Notes under the pieces: model-generated
Databases searched by the model: none
What the model saw: the letters and a program-made list of their open reading frames with translations, nothing else
Told to the model about the DNA's origin: nothing
Source: HGM13006 sp900757695
Lineage (GTDB): Bacteria; Bacillota; Clostridia; Oscillospirales; Oscillospiraceae
Assembly: GCA_959607825.1 (NCBI GenBank)
Contig: CAUHNW010000011.1
Span: forward strand, 37,600-101,599
Direction of reading: 5' to 3'
DNA: 64,000 nt
Translations under genes and position numbers: made by a program
Shown: positions 26,022 to 34,099 of the stretch, piece by piece
Layout of the letters: each line of letters begins with the position of its first letter
Numbering within the stretch: position 1 is the stretch's first letter

Positions 26022-27758
26022 TTGAGCGAAATACTATCCGGTATTTCGGAATTTATGATGAATTTTGCCGGTCTGGGGCAGGGCGTGACCACTATTCTCC
26101 GGCTGCTGTTTCCGATCTTGGCGATCATTATTCTGATTCGCTGCGGCATCAGCCTGCTCCGGTTTCATAAAGAGCCTGAGATCTGGGGCCATATTGCCTT
26201 TGAGGATGGTTCCCGGCTGCCGGTGACCCATTGGGAAAATACCATTGGCCGCACCCGGCGAAACGATATTCAGATGAATTTTGACAATATCTATAAGCAG
26301 CACGCAGTTCTCACCCGCTATGACGATGGCAGCTGGACCATCGGCGACGTTGGCGGACGCGGCGGCATTGCGGTAAACGGTGAGACCATTACAGGCCTTA
26401 CGGAGATCGGCTTTGGTGATCTGATCTCGCTCAACGGTCTTGAGGTGACACTGGTGCCCATTACCGACGAGGAGGCGGAATATGTGGCCTCCTGCCGCAC
26501 CAATCCAAAGCATCTGGTATCTCCGGCGCTTACGTTGGTGATTTTGACGGTGTTCCAGTTTCTTACGGTGATCCAGCTGATGATCGGCTGTGACCATGAA
26601 TACTGGAAATCCATCTGTATGAGCTATGGCATTACTGCCTTGGTCATGTGGGGCCTGTTTATCTTCAATAAGCTGATGCACCGCAGTGGATTTGAGGTGG
26701 AGACGGTTGCATTTTTTCTGTGCTCCATGGGCCTTGCGGTGATGGCTTCGGTATCACCCAATGAGCTTACCAAAACGGTGCTGTCCATGGTGCTGGGGAT
26801 TATCCTGTTTATGTTTATTGGCTTCTGCATGCGGGAGCTGGAGACGGCGAAAAAGCTTCGGTATCTGGCTGCGGCGCTGGGGCCGATCCTGCTGATAGCA
26901 ACACTGGTGTTCGGAAGGGAGCTTTATGGCTCGAAGAGTTGGATCTTTATTGGCAGCATGTCCTTGCAGCCTTCGGAGCTGGTGAAAATATCCTTCGTAT
27001 TTGCAGGTGCTTCCACGCTGGATCGCTTGATGACCAAGCGGAATCTGTTCCTGTTCATCCTGTACTCCGGGGTCTGCTGTGTGCTGTTGGCGCTGCAAAA
27101 TGACTTCGGAACGGCTATGGTATACTTTGTTGCGTTCCTTGTGATCGCCTATCTCCGCTCCGGTGATTTTGCCACCATCTCTCTGATTTGCGCCGGAACA
27201 GGCTTTGCGGGCTTTATGGCCCTGAAAATGCGGCCCCATATCGCAAAGCGTTTTGCCTCTTGGCGGCATATCTGGGATGACCCCAGCGGCAAGGGGTATC
27301 AGCAGACACAGGCGCTGATGTGCCTTGCGGCAGGCGGCCTGTTTGGCGTGGGCGCCGGCAATGGACAGCTGAAGCATGTGTTTGCGGCAGACAGTGATAT
27401 CGTATTTTGTACGGTCTGTGAGGAGTGGGGCCTGATCGTGGGCGTGTGCTGTGTGCTGTTTGTGGTGTGCATTGCGCTGTTTGCGGTGCGTTCGGCGTCT
27501 CTTTGCCGCAGTTCTTTTTATGCGATCTCTGCCTGCTCGGCCATGAGCATCCTGTTGTTCCAAATGATCCTGAATGTATTCGGCACGGTGGACTTCCTGC
27601 CTTTTACCGGTGTAACGTTCCCGTTCCTGTCCAACGGCGGTTCCAGTATGATGGGCGCATGGGGACTGCTGGCCTTTGTGAAGGCGGCAGATACTCGGCA
27701 GAACGCAAGCTTTGCTGCATCTCTGCCATCTAATGCCAAAAGGAGGGCCGCAGCATGA
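26022..27758 (+). CDS. FHA-domain fusion to a FtsW/RodA/SpoVE (SEDS) glycan polymerase
   Basis: This 578-aa protein has one N-terminal membrane helix (about 25-47), a cytoplasmic FHA domain (about 58-147: NTIGRTRRNDI, KQHAVL, GIAVNGE), then about ten helices of a SEDS peptidoglycan polymerase. The latter shows GSKSWIFIG, LQPSELVKI, LQNDFGTAMVYF and the C-terminal LPFTGVTFPFLSNGGSSM. FHA binds phosphothreonine, so activity may be tuned by the PASTA kinase encoded at 41167. The start is TTG 26022 with AAAGGAGGG at 7 nt; the frame continues upstream without a site. It overlaps the PBP gene by 4 nt, forming a SEDS-bPBP pair. Confidence 0.9.
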   Translation: MSEILSGISEFMMNFAGLGQGVTTILRLLFPILAIIILIRCGISLLRFHKEPEIWGHIAFEDGSRLPVTHWENTIGRTRRNDIQMNFDNIYKQHAVLTRYDDGSWTIGDVGGRGGIAVNGETITGLTEIGFGDLISLNGLEVTLVPITDEEAEYVASCRTNPKHLVSPALTLVILTVFQFLTVIQLMIGCDHEYWKSICMSYGITALVMWGLFIFNKLMHRSGFEVETVAFFLCSMGLAVMASVSPNELTKTVLSMVLGIILFMFIGFCMRELETAKKLRYLAAALGPILLIATLVFGRELYGSKSWIFIGSMSLQPSELVKISFVFAGASTLDRLMTKRNLFLFILYSGVCCVLLALQNDFGTAMVYFVAFLVIAYLRSGDFATISLICAGTGFAGFMALKMRPHIAKRFASWRHIWDDPSGKGYQQTQALMCLAAGGLFGVGAGNGQLKHVFAADSDIVFCTVCEEWGLIVGVCCVLFVVCIALFAVRSASLCRSSFYAISACSAMSILLFQMILNVFGTVDFLPFTGVTFPFLSNGGSSMMGAWGLLAFVKAADTRQNASFAASLPSNAKRRAAA

Positions 27759-29131
27759 AGAAGATATCCAGCCGGGCTATTGTTACCACCCTGCTTTCGG
27801 TACTGGTGGTCGTGGGCCTCGGGGCTTTTGTGATCCAGTATTTCTTTCATGCCCGGGAATGGGTAACAACACCCGGAAGTCCCCATGTGTACTCCGGCGG
27901 CAATATTTCCACAGGCTCTGTAAAGGATCGGGATGGGGTAACGGTGCTGACCAATGGTCAAAGCCGAACCTATGCCACGGATGAAATGGTACGAAAGGCC
28001 ACGCTGCACCTTCTGGGAGACCGGAACGGGCAGATCGAAGCGCCTCTGATCAATACCTATGCGGAATATCTCCTGGATTACAGTACCATCAATGGCCTGT
28101 ATCGGAGCGATTCCACCGGAAATATCCTGAACCTGACCCTGTCCACCAAGGCCTGCGTGGCGGCCTTAAACGGCTTGGACGGACGCCGGGGAACGGTGGG
28201 GGTCTACAATTATCAGACCGGTGAGATCCTGTGCATGGTGTCTTCGGGCACCTATGACCCGGATAACGCACCAACCATGGACGAGATCGAAAGTGATTCC
28301 TACTATGACGGCGTTTTCATGAACCGGTTTACGTCATCCACCTATGTGCCCGGCTCCATTTTTAAGCTAGTGACGGCGGCGGCGGCCATCGACAATATCC
28401 CGGACGTATCCAGCCGCACCTTCCGGTGTGAACAGCAAACGATCATTGATGGGGAGAGCATCACCTGTGAAGATTATCATGGAGATATCTCCTTTGGAAC
28501 GGGACTTGTAAAATCGTGTAATATTGTCTTTGGCGAACTGGCGGAAGAGCTGGGGGCGGATACCATGACAAAGTATGCAGAAGCTGCTGGTGTTACCAGT
28601 CGAATCAAGTTTGATGGTACCACCACGGCGGCGGGGAATTTTGACCTTACCGGGGCCAACAATGCGTCCCTTGCATGGTCCGGCATTGGACAGTACACGG
28701 ATCTCATTAACCCCTGCCAGTTCATGACCTTTGTAGGATCGATTGCCGGCGGCGGTCAGGCGGCTTCACCTTATGTGGTAAGCAGTGTAGAGACGCCTGA
28801 GGGGGTCAAGGTCTACAGTGCGGAGAAGAAGACGCTGGACCGTACCATGTCCGCCAACACGGCCGGAACTCTGACACAGATGATGCGGGATGACGTGGTG
28901 TATAACTACGGCACCGGCAATTTCCCGGATGTGTATGTCTGCGCCAAGTCTGGCACGGCAGAGGTGGAGGGGCAGAACCCCAACGCCATGTTTGCGGGAT
29001 TTGTACAGGATAGCGATTACCCGCTGGCGTTTATTGCGATTGTGGAGGATGCCGGAAGCGGCAGCTCCGTATGTGTACCGATCATCAGCGATGTTCTGTA
29101 TGCCTGCATGGAATCCATGGATGCAAATTGA
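27755..29131 (+). CDS. Class B penicillin-binding protein (transpeptidase)
   Basis: This 458-aa protein has an N-terminal signal-anchor (about 8-30), a short linker domain and a DD-transpeptidase domain. The active-site motifs are PGSIFK with Ser201 and Lys204, SCN at 254-256 and KSGTAE at 398-403. It should cross-link peptidoglycan outside the membrane with the SEDS polymerase encoded just upstream; the ATGA overlap indicates coupled translation. It is shorter than typical PBP2 because the pedestal domain is small, like PbpA/SpoVD-minimal types. Whether it works in elongation, division or sporulation cannot be told. Confidence 0.92.
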   Translation: MKKISSRAIVTTLLSVLVVVGLGAFVIQYFFHAREWVTTPGSPHVYSGGNISTGSVKDRDGVTVLTNGQSRTYATDEMVRKATLHLLGDRNGQIEAPLINTYAEYLLDYSTINGLYRSDSTGNILNLTLSTKACVAALNGLDGRRGTVGVYNYQTGEILCMVSSGTYDPDNAPTMDEIESDSYYDGVFMNRFTSSTYVPGSIFKLVTAAAAIDNIPDVSSRTFRCEQQTIIDGESITCEDYHGDISFGTGLVKSCNIVFGELAEELGADTMTKYAEAAGVTSRIKFDGTTTAAGNFDLTGANNASLAWSGIGQYTDLINPCQFMTFVGSIAGGGQAASPYVVSSVETPEGVKVYSAEKKTLDRTMSANTAGTLTQMMRDDVVYNYGTGNFPDVYVCAKSGTAEVEGQNPNAMFAGFVQDSDYPLAFIAIVEDAGSGSSVCVPIISDVLYACMESMDAN

Positions 29132-29138
29132 GCAGCGA

Positions 29139-29171
29139 TTCGGGCAGGGGAGACCCTGCCCGAAAATTTTT
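29139..29171 (+). terminator. Terminator after the SEDS-PBP unit
   Basis: The perfect 11-bp stem TTCGGGCAGGG/CCCTGCCCGAA with a GAGA-type loop is followed by AATTTTT. Confidence 0.9.
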
Positions 29172-29202
29172 CGTAAAAAGACGAAAAAAGAGAAAATAGC
29201 TA

Positions 29203-29231
29203 TTGACAAATTAAAGATCCCGTAGTAATAT
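29203..29231 (+). promoter_or_regulatory. Strong sigma-A promoter of tRNA-Ser
   Basis: TTGACA (29203-29208) is 17 nt from TAATAT (29226-29231), followed by the same start-site block (29229-29246) as tRNA-Leu. Confidence 0.85.
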
Positions 29232-29264
29232 ATATGAGCTGTCTGATGCAGCGCAACCGAATAT

Positions 29265-29356
29265 GGAGCAGTATCGAAGTGGTCATAACGGGCACGACTG
29301 GAAATCGTGTGTACCTCAAAAAGGTACCGAGGGTTCAAATCCCTCCTGCTCCGCCA
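29265..29356 (+). tRNA. tRNA-Ser (anticodon GGA)
   Basis: This class II tRNA is 92 nt with encoded CCA. The acceptor stem GGAGCAG/CTGCTCC closes perfectly. The anticodon arm ACGA-CTGGAAA-TCGT shows GGA, the long variable arm is TACCTCAAAAAGGTA, and the T arm is GAGGG-TTCAAAT-CCCTC. It is a single-gene unit with its own promoter and terminator. Confidence 0.95.
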
Positions 29357-29357
29357 G

Positions 29358-29391
29358 AAAAAACCGCAGTTCAAATGAACTGCGGTTTTTT
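29358..29391. terminator. Terminator after tRNA-Ser
   Basis: A perfect stem of about 15 bp (AAAAACCGCAGTTC and complement) with a 4-nt loop carries A and T runs on both sides. It starts 2 nt after CCA. Confidence 0.92.
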
Positions 29392-29483
29392 CAGAACCTA
29401 TTATTACTATTAAGATTTGCGAGGTAACATTCTAATGTGCCAATGGGGTGTATGGCAAGGTCAAGCGCATGTTTGAATACAGG

Positions 29484-29524
29484 AATCGGGAGCTGCTGCA
29501 TTTTGCAACAGCTCCCGATTTTGT
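29484..29524. terminator. Hairpin at the end of the oxidoreductase gene
   Basis: A stem of about 16 bp (AATCGGGAGCTG..TGCA and complement) lies 9 nt past the minus-strand stop at 29533. The T run is on the plus side, so termination of the minus-strand gene would be weaker. Confidence 0.55.
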
Positions 29525-29532
29525 GTATAGAA

Positions 29533-31548
29533 TCAGATACGCATTGCGGTGGAGTAAGCGGAACGCATACCCTGCTGAATGGTAGCGGCCTTCTTGCAGT
29601 CGCCGATCATGTAGAACTCCTTGGCGCAGCCATAGAAGCTCAGAGCCAGATCCTTGGTGGGACGCATGCCCGCAGACATAACCACGGAATCGGCGGGAAC
29701 GGACTGGGTGTTGCCGTCCTTGTCGATGTACTCTACAGCGCCGTCCTTGATGGCAGCCACGCGAGCGCCGGTGATGCCGGTGAAGTTGGGCTCAGCCTCC
29801 CATGCCTCTTCCAGCATGGAGTAGTAGTGGATGGCGGTGGAGTCGGCAGCCAGACGGTCACGCATCTCCAGCACGGAAGCCTTGTGGCCCTTGCGGCTCA
29901 GGTAAATGCCGATCTCAACGCCAACCTCGCCGCCGCCGATGACAACGACGTTTTCACCCAGCTTCTCGGGATGTGCGAAGGTCTCCTGTGCAAAGAACAG
30001 CTTCTCGGGGTCTGCGCCGGGAATGGGCAGAACCATGGGATTTGCGCCGGTGGCAGCGATAACGACATCGTAGTTGAGCTCCTTGATCATCTCAGGGGTA
30101 GCCTCAGTGTTCAGGTGAACCTCAATGCCGCGCTTGTCCATCTGATGGATCAGGAAGTTCTTAAAGTCACGCAGGGGCCACTTGAACTCGGCATAATCGG
30201 CATGGATAATGGCGCCGCCAAGCTGGGGGCCCTTCTCGTAGATCACGGGGATATGGCCACGATCCTGCAGGTACATGGCGCAGCGCATGGCAACGGGGCC
30301 GCCGCCAATGATGGCAACCTTCTTGCCGCCCTTGGTGGGAACCTGCATCCGGGCAACCTTCTGCTCCAGACCAATGCAGGGGTTGACGGAACATACGGAC
30401 ACAAAGGGATCGTTGGCACCACGGCCATGGCACTTGTTGCAGCGCAGGCAGGGGACGATATCATCGTCACGGCCTTCCAGAACCAGCTGGCCGTAATCGT
30501 TGTTGGAGATATAGGCACGAGCTGCGTAGATCAGGTCGGCCTTGCCTTCGGCGATGGCCTTGTCGCAGGTCTCGGGGTAATGGAAGCCGCCGATGACACC
30601 GATGACCAGACCGGGAACATTCTTCTTCATGTACTCGCCGAACTTCAGGAAAGGAGTCTCCTCGAGCTCAAAGCCGATGGGATGGGCGTGATCCACCTCG
30701 TTGGCACGGAGCTGAACCAGGTCGATGTATTTCTTGGCCTCGTTCAGGAACGCTGCGGACTCCTCGATCGTGTAGCCGCCTTCCAGATCGTCAGCAGACC
30801 ACTGGATCTCGATGAGCATGTTTTTGCCCACCTTCTGGCGAACACGCTCCAGCACCATCAGGGGGAAGCGCATACGGTTCTCCAGAGAGCCGCCGAACTT
30901 GTCGGTACGGTGGTTGGTGATGGGGGAGAACATCTTAGCGGGCAGGTTGGCACGATAGCACATATGAATGGAGATCATGTCAAAGTCCAGCATCTTGAGA
31001 ATGCCGGCCTGCTCTGCATAGGAGTCAGCAATCAGGTTGAACTGCTCCTCGGTGTAGTAGGTGGGATCCTCGTGTGCAGGGATCTTCATGATATCGAACT
31101 CTGCCGGAGGGGGAGCGTTGAGGCTCTTGGTCTGGGAGAAGGGATCTGCCTTGCCCTGCTGGCCCCTGGGCACCATCAGAGGATAAGCGGAGGGGGGGCC
31201 AACAAAAATGCCCATGCAGGCGATGGAGTCGTAGTAGTGGATCGCATCGGCCAGCTGCAGCAGATAGTTCTGGCTGTTGGTGTCATAGAGATCATAATCC
31301 GGGAAATGGCCAAAGTCCAGATTCATGGGGAGCTGCTTGCCATGGGTAAAGTTGTTGATGCCCATGCAGGTAACGATAGCAGCACTCTTGGCCTTATTCT
31401 CGTAATGCGCCATGACCGTATCGGCAGGATAGGTCTCGGGGCCCTGCAGGAAGTGCGGCAGAGAGTTGGAGACACACATGCGGTTCTTCAGCACATAGTT
31501 GCCAATCTTCAGGGGCTCCAGAAGATGTTTGAACTTAGGTTCGCTCAT
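29533..31548 (-). CDS. Old-Yellow-Enzyme/2,4-dienoyl-CoA-reductase-type flavin-iron-sulfur oxidoreductase
   Basis: This 671-aa protein has an N-terminal FMN TIM barrel (to about 370), a [4Fe-4S] site CLRCNKCHG with a fourth Cys in VCSVNP, and a C-terminal FAD/NAD(P) module with IIGGGPVAMRCAMYL and VVIGGGEVGVEIGIYL. It belongs to the NADH:flavin oxidoreductase group that includes FadH, enoate reductases and BaiCD/BaiH. The likely reaction is NAD(P)H-dependent reduction of an activated C=C bond, with unknown substrate. It stands alone, with a promoter overlapping a palindrome at 31601-31613 that hints at ligand-responsive control. Confidence 0.88.
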   Translation of the reverse strand: MSEPKFKHLLEPLKIGNYVLKNRMCVSNSLPHFLQGPETYPADTVMAHYENKAKSAAIVTCMGINNFTHGKQLPMNLDFGHFPDYDLYDTNSQNYLLQLADAIHYYDSIACMGIFVGPPSAYPLMVPRGQQGKADPFSQTKSLNAPPPAEFDIMKIPAHEDPTYYTEEQFNLIADSYAEQAGILKMLDFDMISIHMCYRANLPAKMFSPITNHRTDKFGGSLENRMRFPLMVLERVRQKVGKNMLIEIQWSADDLEGGYTIEESAAFLNEAKKYIDLVQLRANEVDHAHPIGFELEETPFLKFGEYMKKNVPGLVIGVIGGFHYPETCDKAIAEGKADLIYAARAYISNNDYGQLVLEGRDDDIVPCLRCNKCHGRGANDPFVSVCSVNPCIGLEQKVARMQVPTKGGKKVAIIGGGPVAMRCAMYLQDRGHIPVIYEKGPQLGGAIIHADYAEFKWPLRDFKNFLIHQMDKRGIEVHLNTEATPEMIKELNYDVVIAATGANPMVLPIPGADPEKLFFAQETFAHPEKLGENVVVIGGGEVGVEIGIYLSRKGHKASVLEMRDRLAADSTAIHYYSMLEEAWEAEPNFTGITGARVAAIKDGAVEYIDKDGNTQSVPADSVVMSAGMRPTKDLALSFYGCAKEFYMIGDCKKAATIQQGMRSAYSTAMRI

Positions 31549-31583
31549 TCGTGCGATTCCTCCTTAAATGTATGGATGGCGCT

Positions 31584-31613
31584 ATTATAGCATAAGAAAA
31601 GTACATATTGTAC
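31584..31613 (-). promoter_or_regulatory. Promoter with overlapping dyad for the oxidoreductase gene
   Basis: On the minus strand TATAAT (31589-31584) lies 17 nt from a poor -35. That -35 sits inside the dyad GTACATATTGTAC (31601-31613). A regulator bound there could repress or activate. Confidence 0.5.
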
Positions 31614-31889
31614 CTGAAAAGCACAAAAGGATGAAAATGCATACAAAAGACAACCAGCAAAACGAAAATTAGAAAATTATGGATTCAAAAAGAAGGCGAA
31701 GTTAAATGGAGAAAACAAAATTTGCTTAAAATACAATAAAAACATCGGAATGTGACGCAGATGCTCTATAAAACAATAAAAAAATGTAACGTGGTGGGTG
31801 GAGAAGGGGAAATTCCATACAGAAAAACAGAGAAAAAGTGACTGCAGCCCAAAGAAAGATGTGTCATGTCAACGAAATCTGATTTTTAC
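31614..31889. other. AT-rich gene-free stretch between divergent genes
   Basis: The 461-bp gap between the oxidoreductase start (31548) and yicC (32010) has promoters at each end. The middle is A-rich with no convincing ORF, dyad, terminator or repeat that I can see. Confidence 0.6.
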
Positions 31890-31918
31890 TTGCAATGCGA
31901 GACTGATTTTGCTATAAT
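31890..31918 (+). promoter_or_regulatory. Promoter of the yicC-gmk-rpoZ cluster
   Basis: TTGCAA (31890-31895) and consensus TATAAT (31913-31918) are 17 nt apart. The leader of about 85 nt holds a GC-rich dyad around 31958-31980. Confidence 0.75.
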
Positions 31919-32009
31919 ATTATGTACTGTAAAATTGCGCTCAGAGTGCGGTTTTATGGGCGGTGCAGTGCACTGCCCCCAACAATATTCATCTGAGAGG
32001 ATGAGCCTC

Positions 32010-32888
32010 ATGATAAAAAGCATGACCGGCTATGGCCGCGCTCAGGGCAGCTTCTCCGGGGGAGAGATCACCGTTGAGGTGAAATCTGTCAACAACCGGT
32101 ATCTGGACTGCGGCGTGAAGCTTCCCAGAGGCTATGCCTATCTGGAAGAGGGCGTCAAAAGTCTGGTCCAAAAGTCCATTTCCCGGGGCAAGGTGGATGT
32201 CTACATCACCATCAATTCCGCCGGGGCAGACAATGTAAAGATATCTGTCAACGGCCCGGTAGCAGCCGGGTACATTGAAGCGATGCGGAGCCTTGTTCGG
32301 GATTACGGTATTCAGGACGATATTTCCGTATCGGCAATTTCGCAGTTTAACGATGTGCTTCTGGTGGAAAAACAGGAACAGGACGAAAATGAGGTAAAAA
32401 CCGCAATTTCGTCTGTGGTACAGAATGCTCTCGACGCATTTGACGCCATGCGCACCCGGGAGGGTGAGGCCTTGAAGGCTGACCTTTTGCAAAAGGCCGA
32501 TGGCATTTTGACGCTGGTTTCCAGCGTGGAGGCCCGTTCGCCCATTACGGTTGCCGCTTATCGGGAGCGGCTTACCGCAAAAATGCGGGAGGTTCTGGAG
32601 GAACGGCAGATCGACGAAGCGCGCATCATTCAGGAGGCCGCTATTTATGCCGATAAGGTGGCGGTGGATGAAGAAACCGTGCGGCTTCGGAGCCACGTGG
32701 ATCAGCTGAAGGGAATGCTCAACGATGGCGGCGTCATTGGACGGAAGCTGGACTTCCTGATGCAGGAGATGAACCGGGAGGCCAACACCATCGGCTCCAA
32801 GGGCAATGATGTGGAGCAGGCCCGGAATGTGGTAAACATCAAATCCGAGCTGGAAAAGATCCGGGAGCAGATCCAGAATATCGAATAA
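32010..32888 (+). CDS. YicC-family endoribonuclease
   Basis: This 292-aa cytosolic protein belongs to the YicC/YloC family, recently recognised as an endoribonuclease acting on RNA including small RNAs. The N-terminal MIKSMTGYGRAQ and EVKSVNNRYLD and the C-terminal GRKLDFLMQEMNREANT with NTIGSK are diagnostic. ATG 32010 has AGAGG at 9 nt; ATG 32001 would sit directly on the SD. It leads the cluster with remA, gmk and rpoZ, as yloC does in Bacillus. Confidence 0.94.
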   Translation: MIKSMTGYGRAQGSFSGGEITVEVKSVNNRYLDCGVKLPRGYAYLEEGVKSLVQKSISRGKVDVYITINSAGADNVKISVNGPVAAGYIEAMRSLVRDYGIQDDISVSAISQFNDVLLVEKQEQDENEVKTAISSVVQNALDAFDAMRTREGEALKADLLQKADGILTLVSSVEARSPITVAAYRERLTAKMREVLEERQIDEARIIQEAAIYADKVAVDEETVRLRSHVDQLKGMLNDGGVIGRKLDFLMQEMNREANTIGSKGNDVEQARNVVNIKSELEKIREQIQNIE

Positions 32889-32910
32889 CCTGAGGATACA
32901 GGAGTAAATT

Positions 32911-33174
32911 ATGAAGCTCATGAACATTGGCTTTGGGAATATGATCGCTGCCCAGCGGCTGCTGGCGGTGGTGTCGCCGGATGCGGCCCCCATTAAGCGG
33001 CTGGTGCAGGAGGCCAGAGAGCGCGGCATGCTCATCGATGCCAGCTGTGGCCGGAAGACAAAGGCTGTGCTGGTGATGGATACCGATCATGTGGTACTGT
33101 CGGGACTGGCCCCGGAGACCATTGCCCACAGAGCCGGTGTAGACATAGAGCCGGAACCCGAGGAGGAATCATAA
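32911..33174 (+). CDS. remA: RemA-family DNA-binding regulator (DUF370)
   Basis: This 87-aa protein matches RemA/YlzA, a small oligomeric DNA-binding regulator that in Bacillus activates biofilm-matrix and osmoprotection genes. The family core MKLMNIGFGNMIAAQRLLAV and SAPIKR-like APIKRLVQEARERGMLIDAS are intact. The AGGAG SD is 6 nt from the ATG. Its stop overlaps the gmk ATG by one base. The acidic tail PEPEEES is extra. The targets in this organism are unknown. Confidence 0.9.
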   Translation: MKLMNIGFGNMIAAQRLLAVVSPDAAPIKRLVQEARERGMLIDASCGRKTKAVLVMDTDHVVLSGLAPETIAHRAGVDIEPEPEEES

Positions 33175-33779
33175 TGCAGAGGGGAAAACTGCTGGTGATC
33201 TCTGGCCCCTCCGGCGTGGGAAAGTCCACTACCATTGAAGGTATGCGGGCCAGACACCCGGATATGTATTTTTCTGTTTCCGCCACCACCCGCCAGAAGC
33301 GGGAGGGAGACGTGGAAGGGGTCACCTACTTCTTTAAGACGCCTGCTGAATTTGAAGAGATGGTGCACAGCGGCGCATTTTATGAGCACGCCGAGTATGC
33401 AGGAAACTGCTATGGCACGCCAAAGGAGCCGGTGGAGCGCCGACTCGGGGCGGGGATCGATGTGATTATGGACATCGATGTACAGGGCGCCATGCAGCTG
33501 CGGGAGAAATGTCCCGATGCGGTGCTGATCTTTCTGGTTGCACCGTCCTTTTCCGTTATTGAGCAGCGGCTCCGGGGCCGGGGCGATACGTCCGAGGCCG
33601 ATATGGAGCGCCGCCTGAAAAAAGCCCGGTGGGAATATGAAATGGCGGTCCACTATGATTATATTGTGCTCAACGATACACCGGAGCACGCAGTTCATGC
33701 AATTGACAGCGTCCTCACCGCGGAAAAGCTCCGTGCTGAGCGGCAGACTGATCTGTTAAAAATGGAGGAATCATTATGA
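33174..33779 (+). CDS. gmk: Guanylate kinase
   Basis: This 201-aa cytosolic enzyme phosphorylates GMP or dGMP with ATP. The P-loop GPSGVGKSTTIEGM is at about 11-24, the GMP-binding segment SVSATTRQKREGDVEGVTYF follows, and DIDVQGAMQLR is present. Its ATG overlaps the remA stop (TAATG) and its stop overlaps the rpoZ start (ATGA), so the three are translationally coupled. This order is standard in Firmicutes. Confidence 0.97.
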   Translation: MQRGKLLVISGPSGVGKSTTIEGMRARHPDMYFSVSATTRQKREGDVEGVTYFFKTPAEFEEMVHSGAFYEHAEYAGNCYGTPKEPVERRLGAGIDVIMDIDVQGAMQLREKCPDAVLIFLVAPSFSVIEQRLRGRGDTSEADMERRLKKARWEYEMAVHYDYIVLNDTPEHAVHAIDSVLTAEKLRAERQTDLLKMEESL

Positions 33780-33985
33780 TGCTTTATCCACCTGTACCGC
33801 AGATGCTGAAGAGCGTCCCCAGCCGGTACCTGCTTGTGAATGTAATTGCCCGCCGGGCCCGGCAGGTTGCCATTGAGGAAGAGGAGTTCAAGATCCCCAT
33901 GGACAAGATGGCGGTCAGCGAGGCCATTGACGAGATTGCTGAAGGCAAGATTGTAGCAGCCGTGAAGGAAGAATATCTGCGCTAA
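33776..33985 (+). CDS. rpoZ: DNA-directed RNA polymerase omega subunit
   Basis: This 69-aa subunit helps assemble and stabilise the RNA polymerase beta' subunit. The PPVPQMLKSVPSRYLLVNVI start followed by ARRARQ is typical of clostridial omega. The start is the first of two adjacent ATGs, overlapping the gmk stop. A 114-nt gap to priA contains a GC-rich hairpin without a T run. coaBC, often found here, is absent. Confidence 0.93.
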   Translation: MMLYPPVPQMLKSVPSRYLLVNVIARRARQVAIEEEEFKIPMDKMAVSEAIDEIAEGKIVAAVKEEYLR

Positions 33986-34099
33986 GCAGCTGCGGGCAGA
34001 TGAAACCCGCCATGCCTCGCGCCGCGTCTTGACTGACTGGGGCGCGGCGGGGGGCATTTGTATTGCCAGATTAGAATTTTTGGAAAGGACGGCAGCAGC

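Noticed and set aside
29437..31590. Very long plus-strand open frame opposite the OYE-type reductase
   Set aside because: Its translation has no recognisable domain, no SD and mirrors the codon bias of the minus-strand gene with clear FMN, Fe-S and FAD motifs. Similar antisense frames opposite htpG, argF, asnB, recG, malic enzyme and pyrG were rejected for the same reason.
33986..34099. GC-rich hairpin between rpoZ and priA as a terminator
   Set aside because: The stem CGCCGCG/CGCGGCG has no T run, and both flanking genes belong to one conserved co-oriented cluster.
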